From Burkholderia sp. 9120 (lineage in GTDB: Bacteria > Pseudomonadota > Gammaproteobacteria > Burkholderiales > Burkholderiaceae): a DNA stretch of 64,000 bases. The position numbers were made by a program, and so were the translations under genes. The notes under the pieces were generated by a model, which did not search any database, was not told where the DNA came from, and was given only the letters and a program-made list of their open reading frames with translations. Location of the stretch: positions 4,588,001 to 4,652,000 of the forward strand of contig NZ_JQNA01000002.1 of NCBI RefSeq assembly GCF_000745015.1, given 5' to 3'. Below, piece by piece: positions 44,255 through 53,081 of the stretch. Position 1 is the stretch's first letter; every line of letters begins with the position of its first letter.

Positions 44255-45148
44255 ATGATTCGCAAGCTGCTCGCTTCTCTCGTCGCTCCACTCGTCGTGG
44301 TCACCGGCATCGTGACGGCCGCGCCCGCCTTCGCCGACGACAGCAACACGGTCAACGTGCTGTACGCCGGTTCGCTCGTCAATCTGATGGAGCGCAGCAT
44401 CGGCCCCGCGTTCGAGAAAGCCACCGGCCAGCAGTTCCGCGGCTATGCGGCGGGCTCGAACAAGATCGCCAACGAAATCAAGGGCAAGCTGCGTCGCGGC
44501 GACGTCTTCATCAGCGCGAGCCCGAAGGTGAACGCGAGCCTGATGGGCGAAGCGAACGGCGATCACGTCACGTGGTACGTGAATTTCGCCGAATCGCCGC
44601 TGATGATCGGCTACAACCCGCAGAGCAAGTTCGCGGCGCAGTTCAAGAGCAAGCGTTGGGACCAGGTGCTGCAGGAGCCGGGCATCCGCATTGGCCGGAC
44701 CGATCCGAAGCTCGATCCGAAGGGCGCGTTCACCGTCGAGATGGTGACGAAGGCCGCCGAGCTCTACCATCAGCCGGACCTAGTCGAGAAGACGCTCGGC
44801 GCGGCGGAAAATCCCGCCCAGGTTTTGCCTGAGGAAACGCTGGTGGGCCGCCTGCAATCGGGCCAGCTCGACGCCGGCTTTTTCTATTCGACCGAGACGT
44901 CCGACCTGAAGATTCCGGCGATCCGTCCGGCGCCCGAATTGCAGGCCAAGGCCAGCTACACGCTGACCATTCTCAATGACGCGCCGAACCGTAACGGCGC
45001 GAGCAGCTTCGTCGACTTCCTGCTGAGCGAGAAAGGCCGTGCGCTGCTCAAGCAACGTGGCGTGGACGTCGTCAAACCGACCGTGAGCGGCAATGTGCAA
45101 GCCATGCCGCCTTCGGTGCAAGCCGTGATCGACGCCAACGCGCCGTAA
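44255..45148 (+). CDS. Molybdate/tungstate-type ABC substrate-binding protein
   Basis: 297 residues. Cleavable signal peptide (LVVVTGIVTAAPAFADD). The mature start VNVLYAGSLVNLMERSIGPA is the hallmark of the WtpA/oxyanion-binding subgroup; SNKIANEIKGKLRRGDVFIS and VNFAESPLMIGYNPQSKF follow the ligand-site pattern. It captures MoO4 2- or WO4 2- in the periplasm. The start of the next gene, a fused permease-ATPase, is 4 bp after the stop, so they are one operon. Confidence 0.85.
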   Translation: MIRKLLASLVAPLVVVTGIVTAAPAFADDSNTVNVLYAGSLVNLMERSIGPAFEKATGQQFRGYAAGSNKIANEIKGKLRRGDVFISASPKVNASLMGEANGDHVTWYVNFAESPLMIGYNPQSKFAAQFKSKRWDQVLQEPGIRIGRTDPKLDPKGAFTVEMVTKAAELYHQPDLVEKTLGAAENPAQVLPEETLVGRLQSGQLDAGFFYSTETSDLKIPAIRPAPELQAKASYTLTILNDAPNRNGASSFVDFLLSEKGRALLKQRGVDVVKPTVSGNVQAMPPSVQAVIDANAP

Positions 45149-45152
45149 CGCG

Positions 45153-47009
45153 GTGAGCCGTTCTAGCGCGCGGCCGCTGCTGTGGCTGGCGGCGCTGCTG
45201 GCCGTCTATCTGTGCGCGCCGTTTATCGCGAGCGTGCCGCAGCTTGGCGCGGCCGATTGGGCGAACGTCGACTGGGCGGCCACGTGGTCGGCGGTCGGCG
45301 TGTCGGCGGCGAGCGCCAGCGTGGCATCGCTCGTGATTTTGCTGGGCGGCGTGCCGCTCGGCTATTTTCTGGCGCGTTCGAACGCACGCAAGGTGGCGCT
45401 GCTCGGCTTCGTCGTGCAGTTGCCGCTGGCGCTGCCGCCGCTCACCAGCGGCGTGTTGCTGCTGTTTCTGCTGGGGCCGTATAGCTTCGTCGGCCGCTTC
45501 ACCGGCGGCATGCTGACGGACTCGTTCACCGGCATCGTGCTGGCGGAAACCTTCGTCGCGGCGCCCTTCCTGATCATCGCCGCGAAATCCGCGTTCGCCG
45601 CCGTCGATCCGGTCCTCGACGACGTCGCCGCGACGCTGGGTCATCGCGCCGGCAGCCGTTTCTTCCGTGTCATGTTGCCGGTCGCGTGGCCGGCCATCCG
45701 CGCCGGGCTCGCGCTCGCATGGCTGCGCGCGTTCGGCGAATTCGGCGCGACCGTGATGGTCGCCTATCACCCGTATTCGTTGCCGGTCTACACGTACGTG
45801 GTGTTCGGCGGCCAGGGGCTGCCCGCGATGATGCCGTTGCTGCTGCCCACGCTGGCCATCGCGATTCTGTGCGCGGCCTTGTCGATTTACAGCCTTCGGC
45901 AAAAAGCGGCGTTGGAACAAACCGAAAATGGCGACGACGCGCTCGATCCCATCGCCGGGCAGGCGACGGCGAGTCGTGGCGAGGCTGAAGACCGGCGCCT
46001 CGCGTTTCATCTGCGGCGCCAACTCGGCGCGTTCGATCTCGACATTGCGTGGACACCCGCCACGCGCCGACTCGCCATCATCGGGCCATCGGGTTCGGGG
46101 AAATCGCTCGCGTTGCGACTGATCGCGGGACTCGACACCAACGCAACGAGCACCGTGCAACTCGGCGAGAAACAGCTACACACGCTGCCGCCCGAGCGTC
46201 GTCAGATCGGCTACATGCCGCAAGACTACGGCCTGTTTCCGCACATGAGCGTGGCGCGGCAACTGAGCTTTCCCGTCGATGCCGACGCCGCGAGCGCGCG
46301 TTACTGGCTGGAGCATCTGGGTCTCGCGCAACTGGTCGCGCGTTTGCCGCATCAGTTGTCGTTCGGCCAGCGCCAACGGGTTGCGCTGGCGCGAGCGCTG
46401 ACGCGGCATAGCGAACTACTGCTGTTCGACGAACCGTTCGCCGCGCTGGACACGCCACGGCGGCGCCGTCTGCAGCAATCGTTGCGCGCGTTGCAGCGCG
46501 AGATCGCCGCGGTGACGATCATCGTCACGCATGATCCGGACGAAGCCGCGTTGCTGGCCGATGAAGTGCTAGTGGTCGAACAGGGGCGCGTGCTGCAATC
46601 CGGTTTTATCGATGCCGTGTTCGAACGGCCGGCCTCGATGCGGGTAGCCGGCCTGCTCGGTTTGCACAATGTCGGCGAAGGCATGATGACGGGTCCCGCG
46701 CAGGTCGAAATCGCGCCGGGCTTCTCGCTGACGATCGGCACAGTCGCAAGCGAACAGGATCTGCAAACGGGACAACACGTGATGTGGCGCGTCTCGTCGC
46801 ACGCGGTGACGATTTCACCGGACGGTGAGCATAACGGCGTGGTCGAGTCGGTCGAGTTGCGACGCGGCGAGCGCTATCTCCGCGTGAATCTCGGCGGCGT
46901 TCATTTCGACCTGGCCAGCGAAGATGCGCAACTGCGCGAAGGCGCGCCCTGCCGGATCGACGTGCGGGCGGCAGGCGTGACGGTTTGGCTGCCAGGCGCC
47001 GCCGATTGA
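45153..47009 (+). CDS. Fused ABC permease-ATPase for molybdate/tungstate
   Basis: 618 residues. The first ~250 are a ModB/WtpB-type permease with about six membrane helices and the EAA loop region (AAATLGHRAGSRFFRVMLPV). From ~300 follows a complete ATPase: Walker A GPSGSGKSLALRLIAG, signature LSFGQRQRVALARAL, Walker B LLLFDEPFAALD, switch His in IIVTHDPDE. A C-terminal ~110 residues resemble the TOBE-like regulatory domain of ModC. These are normally two genes; here a single chain carries half the transporter, and two copies would dimerise. GTG start at 45153; ribosome site weak. Confidence 0.88.
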   Translation: MSRSSARPLLWLAALLAVYLCAPFIASVPQLGAADWANVDWAATWSAVGVSAASASVASLVILLGGVPLGYFLARSNARKVALLGFVVQLPLALPPLTSGVLLLFLLGPYSFVGRFTGGMLTDSFTGIVLAETFVAAPFLIIAAKSAFAAVDPVLDDVAATLGHRAGSRFFRVMLPVAWPAIRAGLALAWLRAFGEFGATVMVAYHPYSLPVYTYVVFGGQGLPAMMPLLLPTLAIAILCAALSIYSLRQKAALEQTENGDDALDPIAGQATASRGEAEDRRLAFHLRRQLGAFDLDIAWTPATRRLAIIGPSGSGKSLALRLIAGLDTNATSTVQLGEKQLHTLPPERRQIGYMPQDYGLFPHMSVARQLSFPVDADAASARYWLEHLGLAQLVARLPHQLSFGQRQRVALARALTRHSELLLFDEPFAALDTPRRRRLQQSLRALQREIAAVTIIVTHDPDEAALLADEVLVVEQGRVLQSGFIDAVFERPASMRVAGLLGLHNVGEGMMTGPAQVEIAPGFSLTIGTVASEQDLQTGQHVMWRVSSHAVTISPDGEHNGVVESVELRRGERYLRVNLGGVHFDLASEDAQLREGAPCRIDVRAAGVTVWLPGAAD

Positions 47010-48452
47010 TTAGCCTTCGTGCGCGTGAGCGCGGTTGCGAATGTCGGTGAGCGAGACGTCGATCAGCAGCTTGCCGGAATCGAATACCGTCACCAGCGCG
47101 TCGTCCCACTCGCTTTCAACCGTGCGCTCGTCCCACTCGACCGGCAGCGTCGTCGTTCGATACTCGCCGGTGTGGCGATTTCGCAGCAGCGTGAGGCGGC
47201 CTTTCATCGAGCGCTTGCCGGCATCCGTGACCGGATCCTTGAGCACGTCGTGCCATTCGTCGCCGAGGCGGATCGCCGAGCACTTCATCGCGAAGCGCTG
47301 GGTGTCGCGATTGATCTGCTGCAACAACGCGCCACCCATGCCGAACACGATGTTGTCCGCCGCGAAACCGGCTTCGTCCATCGCCGCAAGAATTGCCGCG
47401 ATGGATTCCGGATTCACGCCGTCGCCCTGAATCACGCGTACGTTGTTGAGCACGCGCCTGCCCTTGCCGTTCAGTGTCGAACCGAACGACGTGTCGAGCG
47501 CGCGCAAGGTTTGCAACACGATAGTCTGCGGATCGCCGGAGTCCGGCCGGATCACCAGCATACCGCCGGAATCGAGCACTGCCTGCTTCAACTCCGTGCC
47601 CCACACGTCGAGCGCGGCGAACAGATCGTAGGAATCGGACACCACCGAAACGATCGCGCCCGGCTTGCCGAACTGCGCGAGCATGTTGCGGAACGCGTCG
47701 GTTTCCCGCTCGCGCCCCCATGACGTGATCGTGCTGTGCTCCGCCGCCGGCACCGAAAACGCCGCCATGGTTTCGTTGTAATAGTGGTTCGCCGCGACCA
47801 CGCCCAGCACCGTATCCGAGCCCATGAAACTGACCAGATGCGCCGCGCCGCCAATCGCCGCCGACTCCGCGCTCGACACGCCGCGCGCGCCGAAATCGTG
47901 CAGCTTGAACGGCAATTGCGTGAGGTCGTCGCTGCTCTGTTCCAGCGCGCCGCGAATCGTCTGGCGCACATGCCAGCTTTGCGTTGCCACCGTGATCGGA
48001 TACCAGACGCGCAGCAGCATGGTCTCCAGATACGAGGCCAGCCAGAACACCCGCGGATCGTCGCATTCCACCGTGACCAGCACGTTGTGAGTCGGCACGA
48101 CCGATCCTTCCGGCACCGCGCGAATCCGCACCGGCAGATAGCCGCCGAACTGCTCGACGATATAGCGCCAGCCGGCTTCGTTGAACGGCTCGCCGTGCGC
48201 GGTGAAGAACGCCTTGGCCTGATCGATCATCGCCGGGGTGATGGGCCGGCACAGATACTCCTTGATCAGCATCTGCAAGCCGAAGAACAGCGTGCGCCCA
48301 TAGCGTCCGCCGCGCGACTCGATGTACGAGAACATCGCCGACGCTTCGGGCGGATATTGCAGGTAATGCGAGGCCTTGTACGAATCCGTGTTGAGGATCG
48401 GATTCGACAGGATCGACGCGATGTCGTTGAGACCGTGGCTAACGTTGTGCAT
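47010..48452 (-). CDS. nadV: Nicotinamide phosphoribosyltransferase (NAMPT/NadV type)
   Basis: 480 residues. Converts nicotinamide and PRPP to NMN. Recognised by NTDSYKASHYLQYPPEASA, FGGYLPVRIRAVPEGSVVP, the PRPP-binding VIRPDSGDPQTIVLQTL, and INRDTQRFAMKCSAIRLGD. The family's phosphorylatable His lies in the central region. ATG 48452 (MHNVSHGLNDIASILSNP) is more plausible than the longer frame. The 3' end meets the transporter gene end (47009) with no gap. No ADP-ribose pyrophosphatase or PRPP synthase partner lies adjacent. Confidence 0.9.
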   Translation of the reverse strand: MHNVSHGLNDIASILSNPILNTDSYKASHYLQYPPEASAMFSYIESRGGRYGRTLFFGLQMLIKEYLCRPITPAMIDQAKAFFTAHGEPFNEAGWRYIVEQFGGYLPVRIRAVPEGSVVPTHNVLVTVECDDPRVFWLASYLETMLLRVWYPITVATQSWHVRQTIRGALEQSSDDLTQLPFKLHDFGARGVSSAESAAIGGAAHLVSFMGSDTVLGVVAANHYYNETMAAFSVPAAEHSTITSWGRERETDAFRNMLAQFGKPGAIVSVVSDSYDLFAALDVWGTELKQAVLDSGGMLVIRPDSGDPQTIVLQTLRALDTSFGSTLNGKGRRVLNNVRVIQGDGVNPESIAAILAAMDEAGFAADNIVFGMGGALLQQINRDTQRFAMKCSAIRLGDEWHDVLKDPVTDAGKRSMKGRLTLLRNRHTGEYRTTTLPVEWDERTVESEWDDALVTVFDSGKLLIDVSLTDIRNRAHAHEG

Positions 48453-48572
48453 GGACGATGCGGCGCCCGAAGGCGCTCTCGAGAGTGATCGGGCGGGTGG
48501 TGGTCTTTTTACCATACACCGCCGCGACACCTCGTACGGAATCGCTGGGAGCCCTCGCTACGACAACGCCGC

Positions 48573-49775
48573 TCAATGCCCCGGCTTCAACTGCGGCGGA
48601 ATACTCGGCCGGCTCGAAAACAACCGCCCAAGCACCCCCTTGCGACGCTCGACGAGCGGCGGCCACAGCATGTCGGCCAGCAACCGGATGCCTTGCGCCA
48701 GCGCACTATCGCGCGCCGACGTCACCACTGGAACGCCACGACTCAGCGCCTCGTTGGTCAACTGTTCGTCGCGCGGAAGCTGATGCGCGACCTTCGCGCC
48801 GAGCGTTTTTTCGAGGGTCGGCAGATTGATCTGCGCGTTCTTGTCGTACTGGTTCACGACCACCCGCACCTTGCTCGCCGGATAACCCAGCTCGCGGAAA
48901 ATATCGAGCATGCGGCGTCCGCCATGCAGGTACAGCGGATTTTGCCGCACCACCATGCAGATCGAGTCGCTGCGATTGAGCGCATGGATCGTCAGCGGAT
49001 TGAGACTTTGGCCGACGTCGATCAGCACCGCGTCGTAACGCTCGCGCACCAGCAGAAGAATCCGCTCCAGTTGCGAGGGCAACAATTCGGCCGCTTTCAA
49101 CGGATCGCCGGCGCCCGCCAGCACGTCGAGATTCGCATGCACGTGCATCAGGCAGGATTCGAGCAGGGCCGCGTCCAGCCGGCCGATCTGCGAACACAGA
49201 TCGGCGAGCGTGGTAGGCGGCGGTTTATCGGCGAGCAGCAGGCTCGCGTCGGCGAATTGCTGGCTCAGGTCGATCAGCAGCACGCGCCGGTTGCGCGCGG
49301 CGGCCAGCGAATAGGCGAGATTCACGGCAATCAGCGTCGTGCCGCTGCCGCCCTTGGACGACGCGAGCGAAACGATCCGTCCGGCACGGCGGCTGCGGGC
49401 GGTCTTGCGGGCATGAATCTGGGCGAGCGCGCCGGTGATCTCGCCGGTTTCGAGCGGCCATGCGAACACATGCCGTACGCCCACCCGCATCGCCGCGCCG
49501 AGCAGCGCGGTCGACGGCTCCGGCGTTACCAGCATGCAATGCAGCGCCGGCGTGCAGGCCAGCGCCTCTTCCACGCCGTCCAGCTCGCGGGCATTCAGAT
49601 CGATGTCGTCGACGATCAGCAGGTCCGCGCTCCGGAAGGCGCGTACGTGCGTCAGCAATTGCCGCGCGGTGCCGTAAATAATCCGCAGCCGATGCGGCAC
49701 GGAGCTTTCTTCAAGGCGCGCGGCAATCTGCGACGCGCGTTGCGCGCTGGAGGAAATCAGCAAAATGTCGATCAT
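48573..49775 (-). CDS. CpaE/TadZ-like MinD-family ATPase
   Basis: 400 residues. The N-terminal ~130 residues are an atypical receiver (IDILLISSSAQRASQIAARL, LLIVDDIDLN) lacking a full acceptor set. From ~135 a MinD-type ATPase follows with deviant Walker A LASSKGGSGTTLIAVNLAYS, switch VLLIDLSQQFADASLL and DAVLIDVGQSLNPL. In Tad/Flp pilus systems CpaE/TadZ positions the assembly machine at the pole. Here it is an orphan: no flp, cpaB, cpaC, cpaF or tadBC nearby. ATG 49775 starts the conserved part. Confidence 0.85.
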   Translation of the reverse strand: MIDILLISSSAQRASQIAARLEESSVPHRLRIIYGTARQLLTHVRAFRSADLLIVDDIDLNARELDGVEEALACTPALHCMLVTPEPSTALLGAAMRVGVRHVFAWPLETGEITGALAQIHARKTARSRRAGRIVSLASSKGGSGTTLIAVNLAYSLAAARNRRVLLIDLSQQFADASLLLADKPPPTTLADLCSQIGRLDAALLESCLMHVHANLDVLAGAGDPLKAAELLPSQLERILLLVRERYDAVLIDVGQSLNPLTIHALNRSDSICMVVRQNPLYLHGGRRMLDIFRELGYPASKVRVVVNQYDKNAQINLPTLEKTLGAKVAHQLPRDEQLTNEALSRGVPVVTSARDSALAQGIRLLADMLWPPLVERRKGVLGRLFSSRPSIPPQLKPGH

Positions 49776-49848
49776 GTCGAGTCTCCGCCGTTCTTGGGCC
49801 GTTCGGCCGGCGAGGCCGTGTCGATCACGATCGACGTTCGGTTCGGGT

Positions 49849-50139
49849 TTATTCTTCGTCGGCGTCGGATGGATAGACGTCCGTGCCACGTTCTTCGTGC
49901 CGCTCCGGTCGCACCGGCATGTCGTAGAGCGCTTCGCGCAACGCGTCGCGCTGAATTTCCGCCTGCGCCCGGCGCTTGATCTGGTCCGCGATCACGAGCG
50001 TCAACAGATCGGGCGGCGGCGCGGCGAACAGCGCACGCGGCGCGTCCTGCAGCCGCCGCCATGACAAGGCGTCGGCCCGTCCGTTGATTCCACGATCGAG
50101 CCGCGCTGCGGCGACCGGCTTGCTAGTCTGTGTTTTCAT
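49849..50139 (-). CDS. Small hypothetical protein, upstream of the CpaE-like gene
   Basis: 96 residues with no known domain: KTQTSKPVAAARLDRGINGR, then a helical middle (LLTLVIADQIKRRAQAEIQR) and an acidic end (YPSDADEE). The ATG at 50139 follows a GGGGG-containing ribosome site. It lies 73 bp upstream of the CpaE-like gene on the same strand. It might be a partner of that ATPase; moderate confidence that it is translated. Confidence 0.5.
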   Translation of the reverse strand: MKTQTSKPVAAARLDRGINGRADALSWRRLQDAPRALFAAPPPDLLTLVIADQIKRRAQAEIQRDALREALYDMPVRPERHEERGTDVYPSDADEE

Positions 50140-50462
50140 GACAACCCCCGAGTGATGATCCACTTCACGACTGCTGCTTCGCGACTGCTGGTTGATCTTC
50201 ACCAAGAGCCGTGTCCGCCACCACGCGAACACGGCGCCCAGCTCACCTCGTACTGTGGTCTCTCTATGGAGACTCGGGCCCTGGCTCCCCGCTTCGTCGC
50301 GCCGACTGATCCTGACCGTGCGCTGCTTTCCCCGTCGCTACTTCCTTGCGTCGCTGGTTCGCCGACTGCGCGAACTCGGTACGTGTCGTCGTTGCCTGCG
50401 CTTCGATTCCGTCATCCCGGACGGAAAAAGTGGCGAGGTCAACGCGTCACGTTGTCCGGTCA

Positions 50463-50506
50463 GCGAATGACCGATACCCCGTACCGGTCATTCGCGCCGT
50501 TTTTTT
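50463..50506 (+). terminator. Strong terminator without an assigned gene
   Basis: GCGAATGACCG (50463-50473) pairs with CGGTCATTCGC (50485-50495); an A/C mismatch and three more pairs close on a CCC loop. CGCCG and seven T (50500-50506) follow. It terminates plus-strand transcription coming from 50150-50460, where I find no credible ORF. Confidence 0.8.
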
Positions 50507-50929
50507 GACATCCGCTTCTTTTGGCCCCGCCGTACCCTCGTAAGTCACATTCGATTCCACTGCCGTGCTTACGAAGTCTGTGTTTGCCGCCGGTCTCTTG
50601 TGGACTCTGCTTCCCCGTTGCGAACCGGGCGGCAACGCATTCTTTCTGTATGAGTCATCTATTGCAATGGCTATGCCATGTGCCCTCAAACCCCGATGGC
50701 ATCGTGTTTTTTGCTGCATTGCACCGTATTACCCCCACCTGAGCGCATGGGTTGATTCGGATTCGAGACGCGCCGCAACCGGCCACCGACCGCTCCGGAA
50801 AGCGGGTCCGGCGGCCAGTCTTACCGACCGTCCACAGGGACGCCTTTGCAGCCAAGGGATTACGCCGGGTGCCGGTCAAATGTGCCGGTGCTTCGGGGCA
50901 TGAAAGGGCACCAAGCGGCATAAAGCGAC

Positions 50930-50970
50930 GCGTCTCACGGCTTGCCCAAGTTGTCGCAAGCTTGAGACGC
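50930..50970. repeat. Compound hairpin in the non-coding stretch
   Basis: GCGTCTCA (50930-50937) pairs with TGAGACGC (50963-50970), and inside it CTTGC (50941-50945) pairs with GCAAG (50956-50960). The flanks GCGACG/GACGC extend similarity. No U-tract on either strand. It could be part of a structured RNA or a binding site. Confidence 0.4.
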
Positions 50971-51507
50971 GACGCATGACCTACGTCGCGTGTGTTTCAG
51001 GATGACGAAATGGCGGAATACACCGGTATGTGGGATTCCCCGCATTGCCGGGATTGACCGATGATTTTTGAACGGCCAGCGCGGCGCGCGCCGTGTGGGT
51101 GAGGCTCTGAATCCAGATTTGTTTGTATGGCGCTCCCAGGCGGTTTCGCTTATGGTTAAGCCATGCGCCACCTAGAGCGCTGGTATCAGGCCAACGAGGT
51201 AACAAACGGTTGTCGTTCGGGGATGAAAACGTCTGGCGGGTTTCAGCAGTGAACTGCTGCTCTGCCATCTGTCCGATATGTAGCACCTCGCGGCTCGCGC
51301 CGCCTGTTCATGCCCCCGCCGTTGCCGCCATCGTGAATCCGTCATCGCCCGGTTACTCGGTTAGAGAAACCGCAAGCGGCGGCGAAACGCAGGTCGAGTT
51401 CGTGAAAACGAACCGGCTGGCTCAGTTGGCCGAAGACCGGTGCGTGTTGCCGGTCTGTCCAGTACGTTGAACTGCAGTCCTGAGAGCAGCATCGAACCGG
51501 GGGAAAC

Positions 51508-52941
51508 ATGACTACCAATTGCACGCCTGTCGACACTGAACGCACCGTTCTGTACGTGTCCACTACGCCGGATCACAAGCTCGCGGATTTCCTCGCGGCG
51601 TCCGGCTGGCAAGCTGTGCATGCTAAAAGCACGGCGATCGCCGAACGGCTGATCGAGCGCGGCAACATCAAGGTCGGGCTCGTCGAGCTGCCCGGCGACT
51701 GCACGTCGCAGCATCTGTCCGCACTGGCCTCGTGCATGCGGCGCGTCGAAACCAATTGGGTCGCCCAGATTGCGCCGGGGCAGGCGGAAAACGAACTGGT
51801 CAGCCGCTTCATCCTCGACTATTGCTTCGATTTCGTGACCCGGCCGTGGCTGAACGACCGGCTCGTGTTCGCGCTCGGCCATGCGCACGGCCTCTCCAGC
51901 CTGCGGCAAACCCAGGTCGCCCCCGAGCCGTCGCTCGGCCGGCACGGCATGGTCGGACAATGTGAAGCAATGCAGCAGTTGTACCGGCGCATCGACAAAT
52001 GCGGCGTGACCGACGCCCCGGTCTTCGTGGCCGGCGAATCGGGCACCGGCAAGGAACTGACTGCCCGGGCCATTCATGAGCGCTCGCCTCGCGTGGGCCG
52101 CGCGTTCGTCGCGATCAATTGCGCGGCGATTCCGCCGAGCCTGCTGCAGGCCGAACTGTTCGGCCACGAGCGCGGCGCGTTCACCGGCGCCTTGCAGCGC
52201 AAGATCGGCCGGATCGAAGGCGCGCACGAAGGCACCCTGTTTCTCGACGAAATCGGCGACATGCCGCATGAATGCCAGGCGGTGCTGTTGCGCTTCCTGC
52301 AGGAAGGCACGATTGAGCGGCTGGGCGGCAATGGTCCGATTCATGTCGACGTGCGGGTCATTTCGGCGACCCACGTGGATCTCGACAAAGCAGTCGAAGA
52401 CGGCCGTTTCCGCTCCGACCTGTATCACCGCTTATGCGTGCTGCGTCTGATCGAACCGCCGTTACGCGAGCGCGGCGGCGACATCAAGCTGCTCGCCAAT
52501 TACGCGCTCAGCATGTACAAGCAGGACGGCGCGCGCAAACTGCGCGGGCTCTCCAGCGACGCGATCGTCGCGATGTCGAACTATCCGTGGCCGGGCAACG
52601 TGCGCGAGCTGATCAATTGCGTGCGCCGCGCGGTCGTGATGAGCGAAGGCCGCTTTATCACGGCCAGCGATCTCGGCCTGCCGGAAGCGGACAACGGCCC
52701 GGCGGTGACGCTCGCCGAAATCCGCAGCAAGGCCGAGAAAGACGCGATCGAACATGCGCTGCAGCGGCATGGCTACAAGCTGTCGGAAGCGGCGGCCGAA
52801 CTCGGCATTTCGCGGGCCACGCTGTATCGGCTGATGCATGCGAACCGGCTGCATCAGGAACCGGCGGCCGGGCGTGCGTCGGGTGCGAGCGGTGCGGATG
52901 CCGACGACGAGGCCGAGCGGCAGGCAAGTTCGATGGTTTGA
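51508..52941 (+). CDS. VpsR/BerB-like sigma-54-interaction regulator
   Basis: 477 residues. The N-terminal ~130 residues are a degenerate receiver (VLYVSTTPDHKLADFLAASG, VGLVELPGDCTSQHL) as in VpsR. The AAA+ domain has Walker [17 protein letters not shown], loop GHERGAFTGALQRK (GAFTGA kept), Walker B LFLDEIGDMPHECQ, arginine segment RSDLYHRLCVLRL and a Fis-like HTH (KLSEAAAELGISRATLYRLM). Vibrio VpsR and Burkholderia BerB bind c-di-GMP and activate exopolysaccharide genes; the same may hold here. It is followed by a perfect terminator. Neighbouring CpaE-like gene suggests a surface-attachment theme. Confidence 0.85.
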   Translation: MTTNCTPVDTERTVLYVSTTPDHKLADFLAASGWQAVHAKSTAIAERLIERGNIKVGLVELPGDCTSQHLSALASCMRRVETNWVAQIAPGQAENELVSRFILDYCFDFVTRPWLNDRLVFALGHAHGLSSLRQTQVAPEPSLGRHGMVGQCEAMQQLYRRIDKCGVTDAPVFVAGESGTGKELTARAIHERSPRVGRAFVAINCAAIPPSLLQAELFGHERGAFTGALQRKIGRIEGAHEGTLFLDEIGDMPHECQAVLLRFLQEGTIERLGGNGPIHVDVRVISATHVDLDKAVEDGRFRSDLYHRLCVLRLIEPPLRERGGDIKLLANYALSMYKQDGARKLRGLSSDAIVAMSNYPWPGNVRELINCVRRAVVMSEGRFITASDLGLPEADNGPAVTLAEIRSKAEKDAIEHALQRHGYKLSEAAAELGISRATLYRLMHANRLHQEPAAGRASGASGADADDEAERQASSMV

Positions 52942-52947
52942 GTGCGG

Positions 52948-52973
52948 GCGGGCCGTGAAGGCCCGCTTTTTTT
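52948..52973 (+). terminator. Rho-independent terminator after the sigma-54 regulator
   Basis: GCGGGCC (52948-52954), loop GTGAA, GGCCCGC (52960-52966), then seven T. Perfect stem, 6 bp after the stop codon. Confidence 0.95.
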
Positions 52974-53081
52974 GATTGACGGCTGCCGTGTGCTTGCCGT
53001 CTCGTCTGCTTGTCATTCGCGCCTTTCGGATGCCCGCCGCCGTTGCTATGCTGAAAGCCGTTCATCCCACCCGGAGCGGAC

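Larger units (their letters stand above)
50140..51507. other. 1.4-kb stretch without convincing protein genes
   Basis: Open frames here are short, poor in ribosome sites and not homologue-like. The DNA is visibly less GC-rich than its surroundings. It contains a strong plus-strand terminator (50463-50506) with no annotated gene before it, a compound hairpin (50930-50970), a 7-bp inverted repeat TCGTAAG/CTTACGA (about 50547-50580) and CAGCAGT/ACTGCTG near 51247-51262. It also holds the leader of the sigma-54 regulator. Small RNAs or a degraded gene are possible. Confidence 0.5.

Noticed and set aside
50152..50508. 118-codon plus-strand frame in the non-coding region
   Set aside because: Runs through a terminator hairpin and lacks a start context or coding-like composition.
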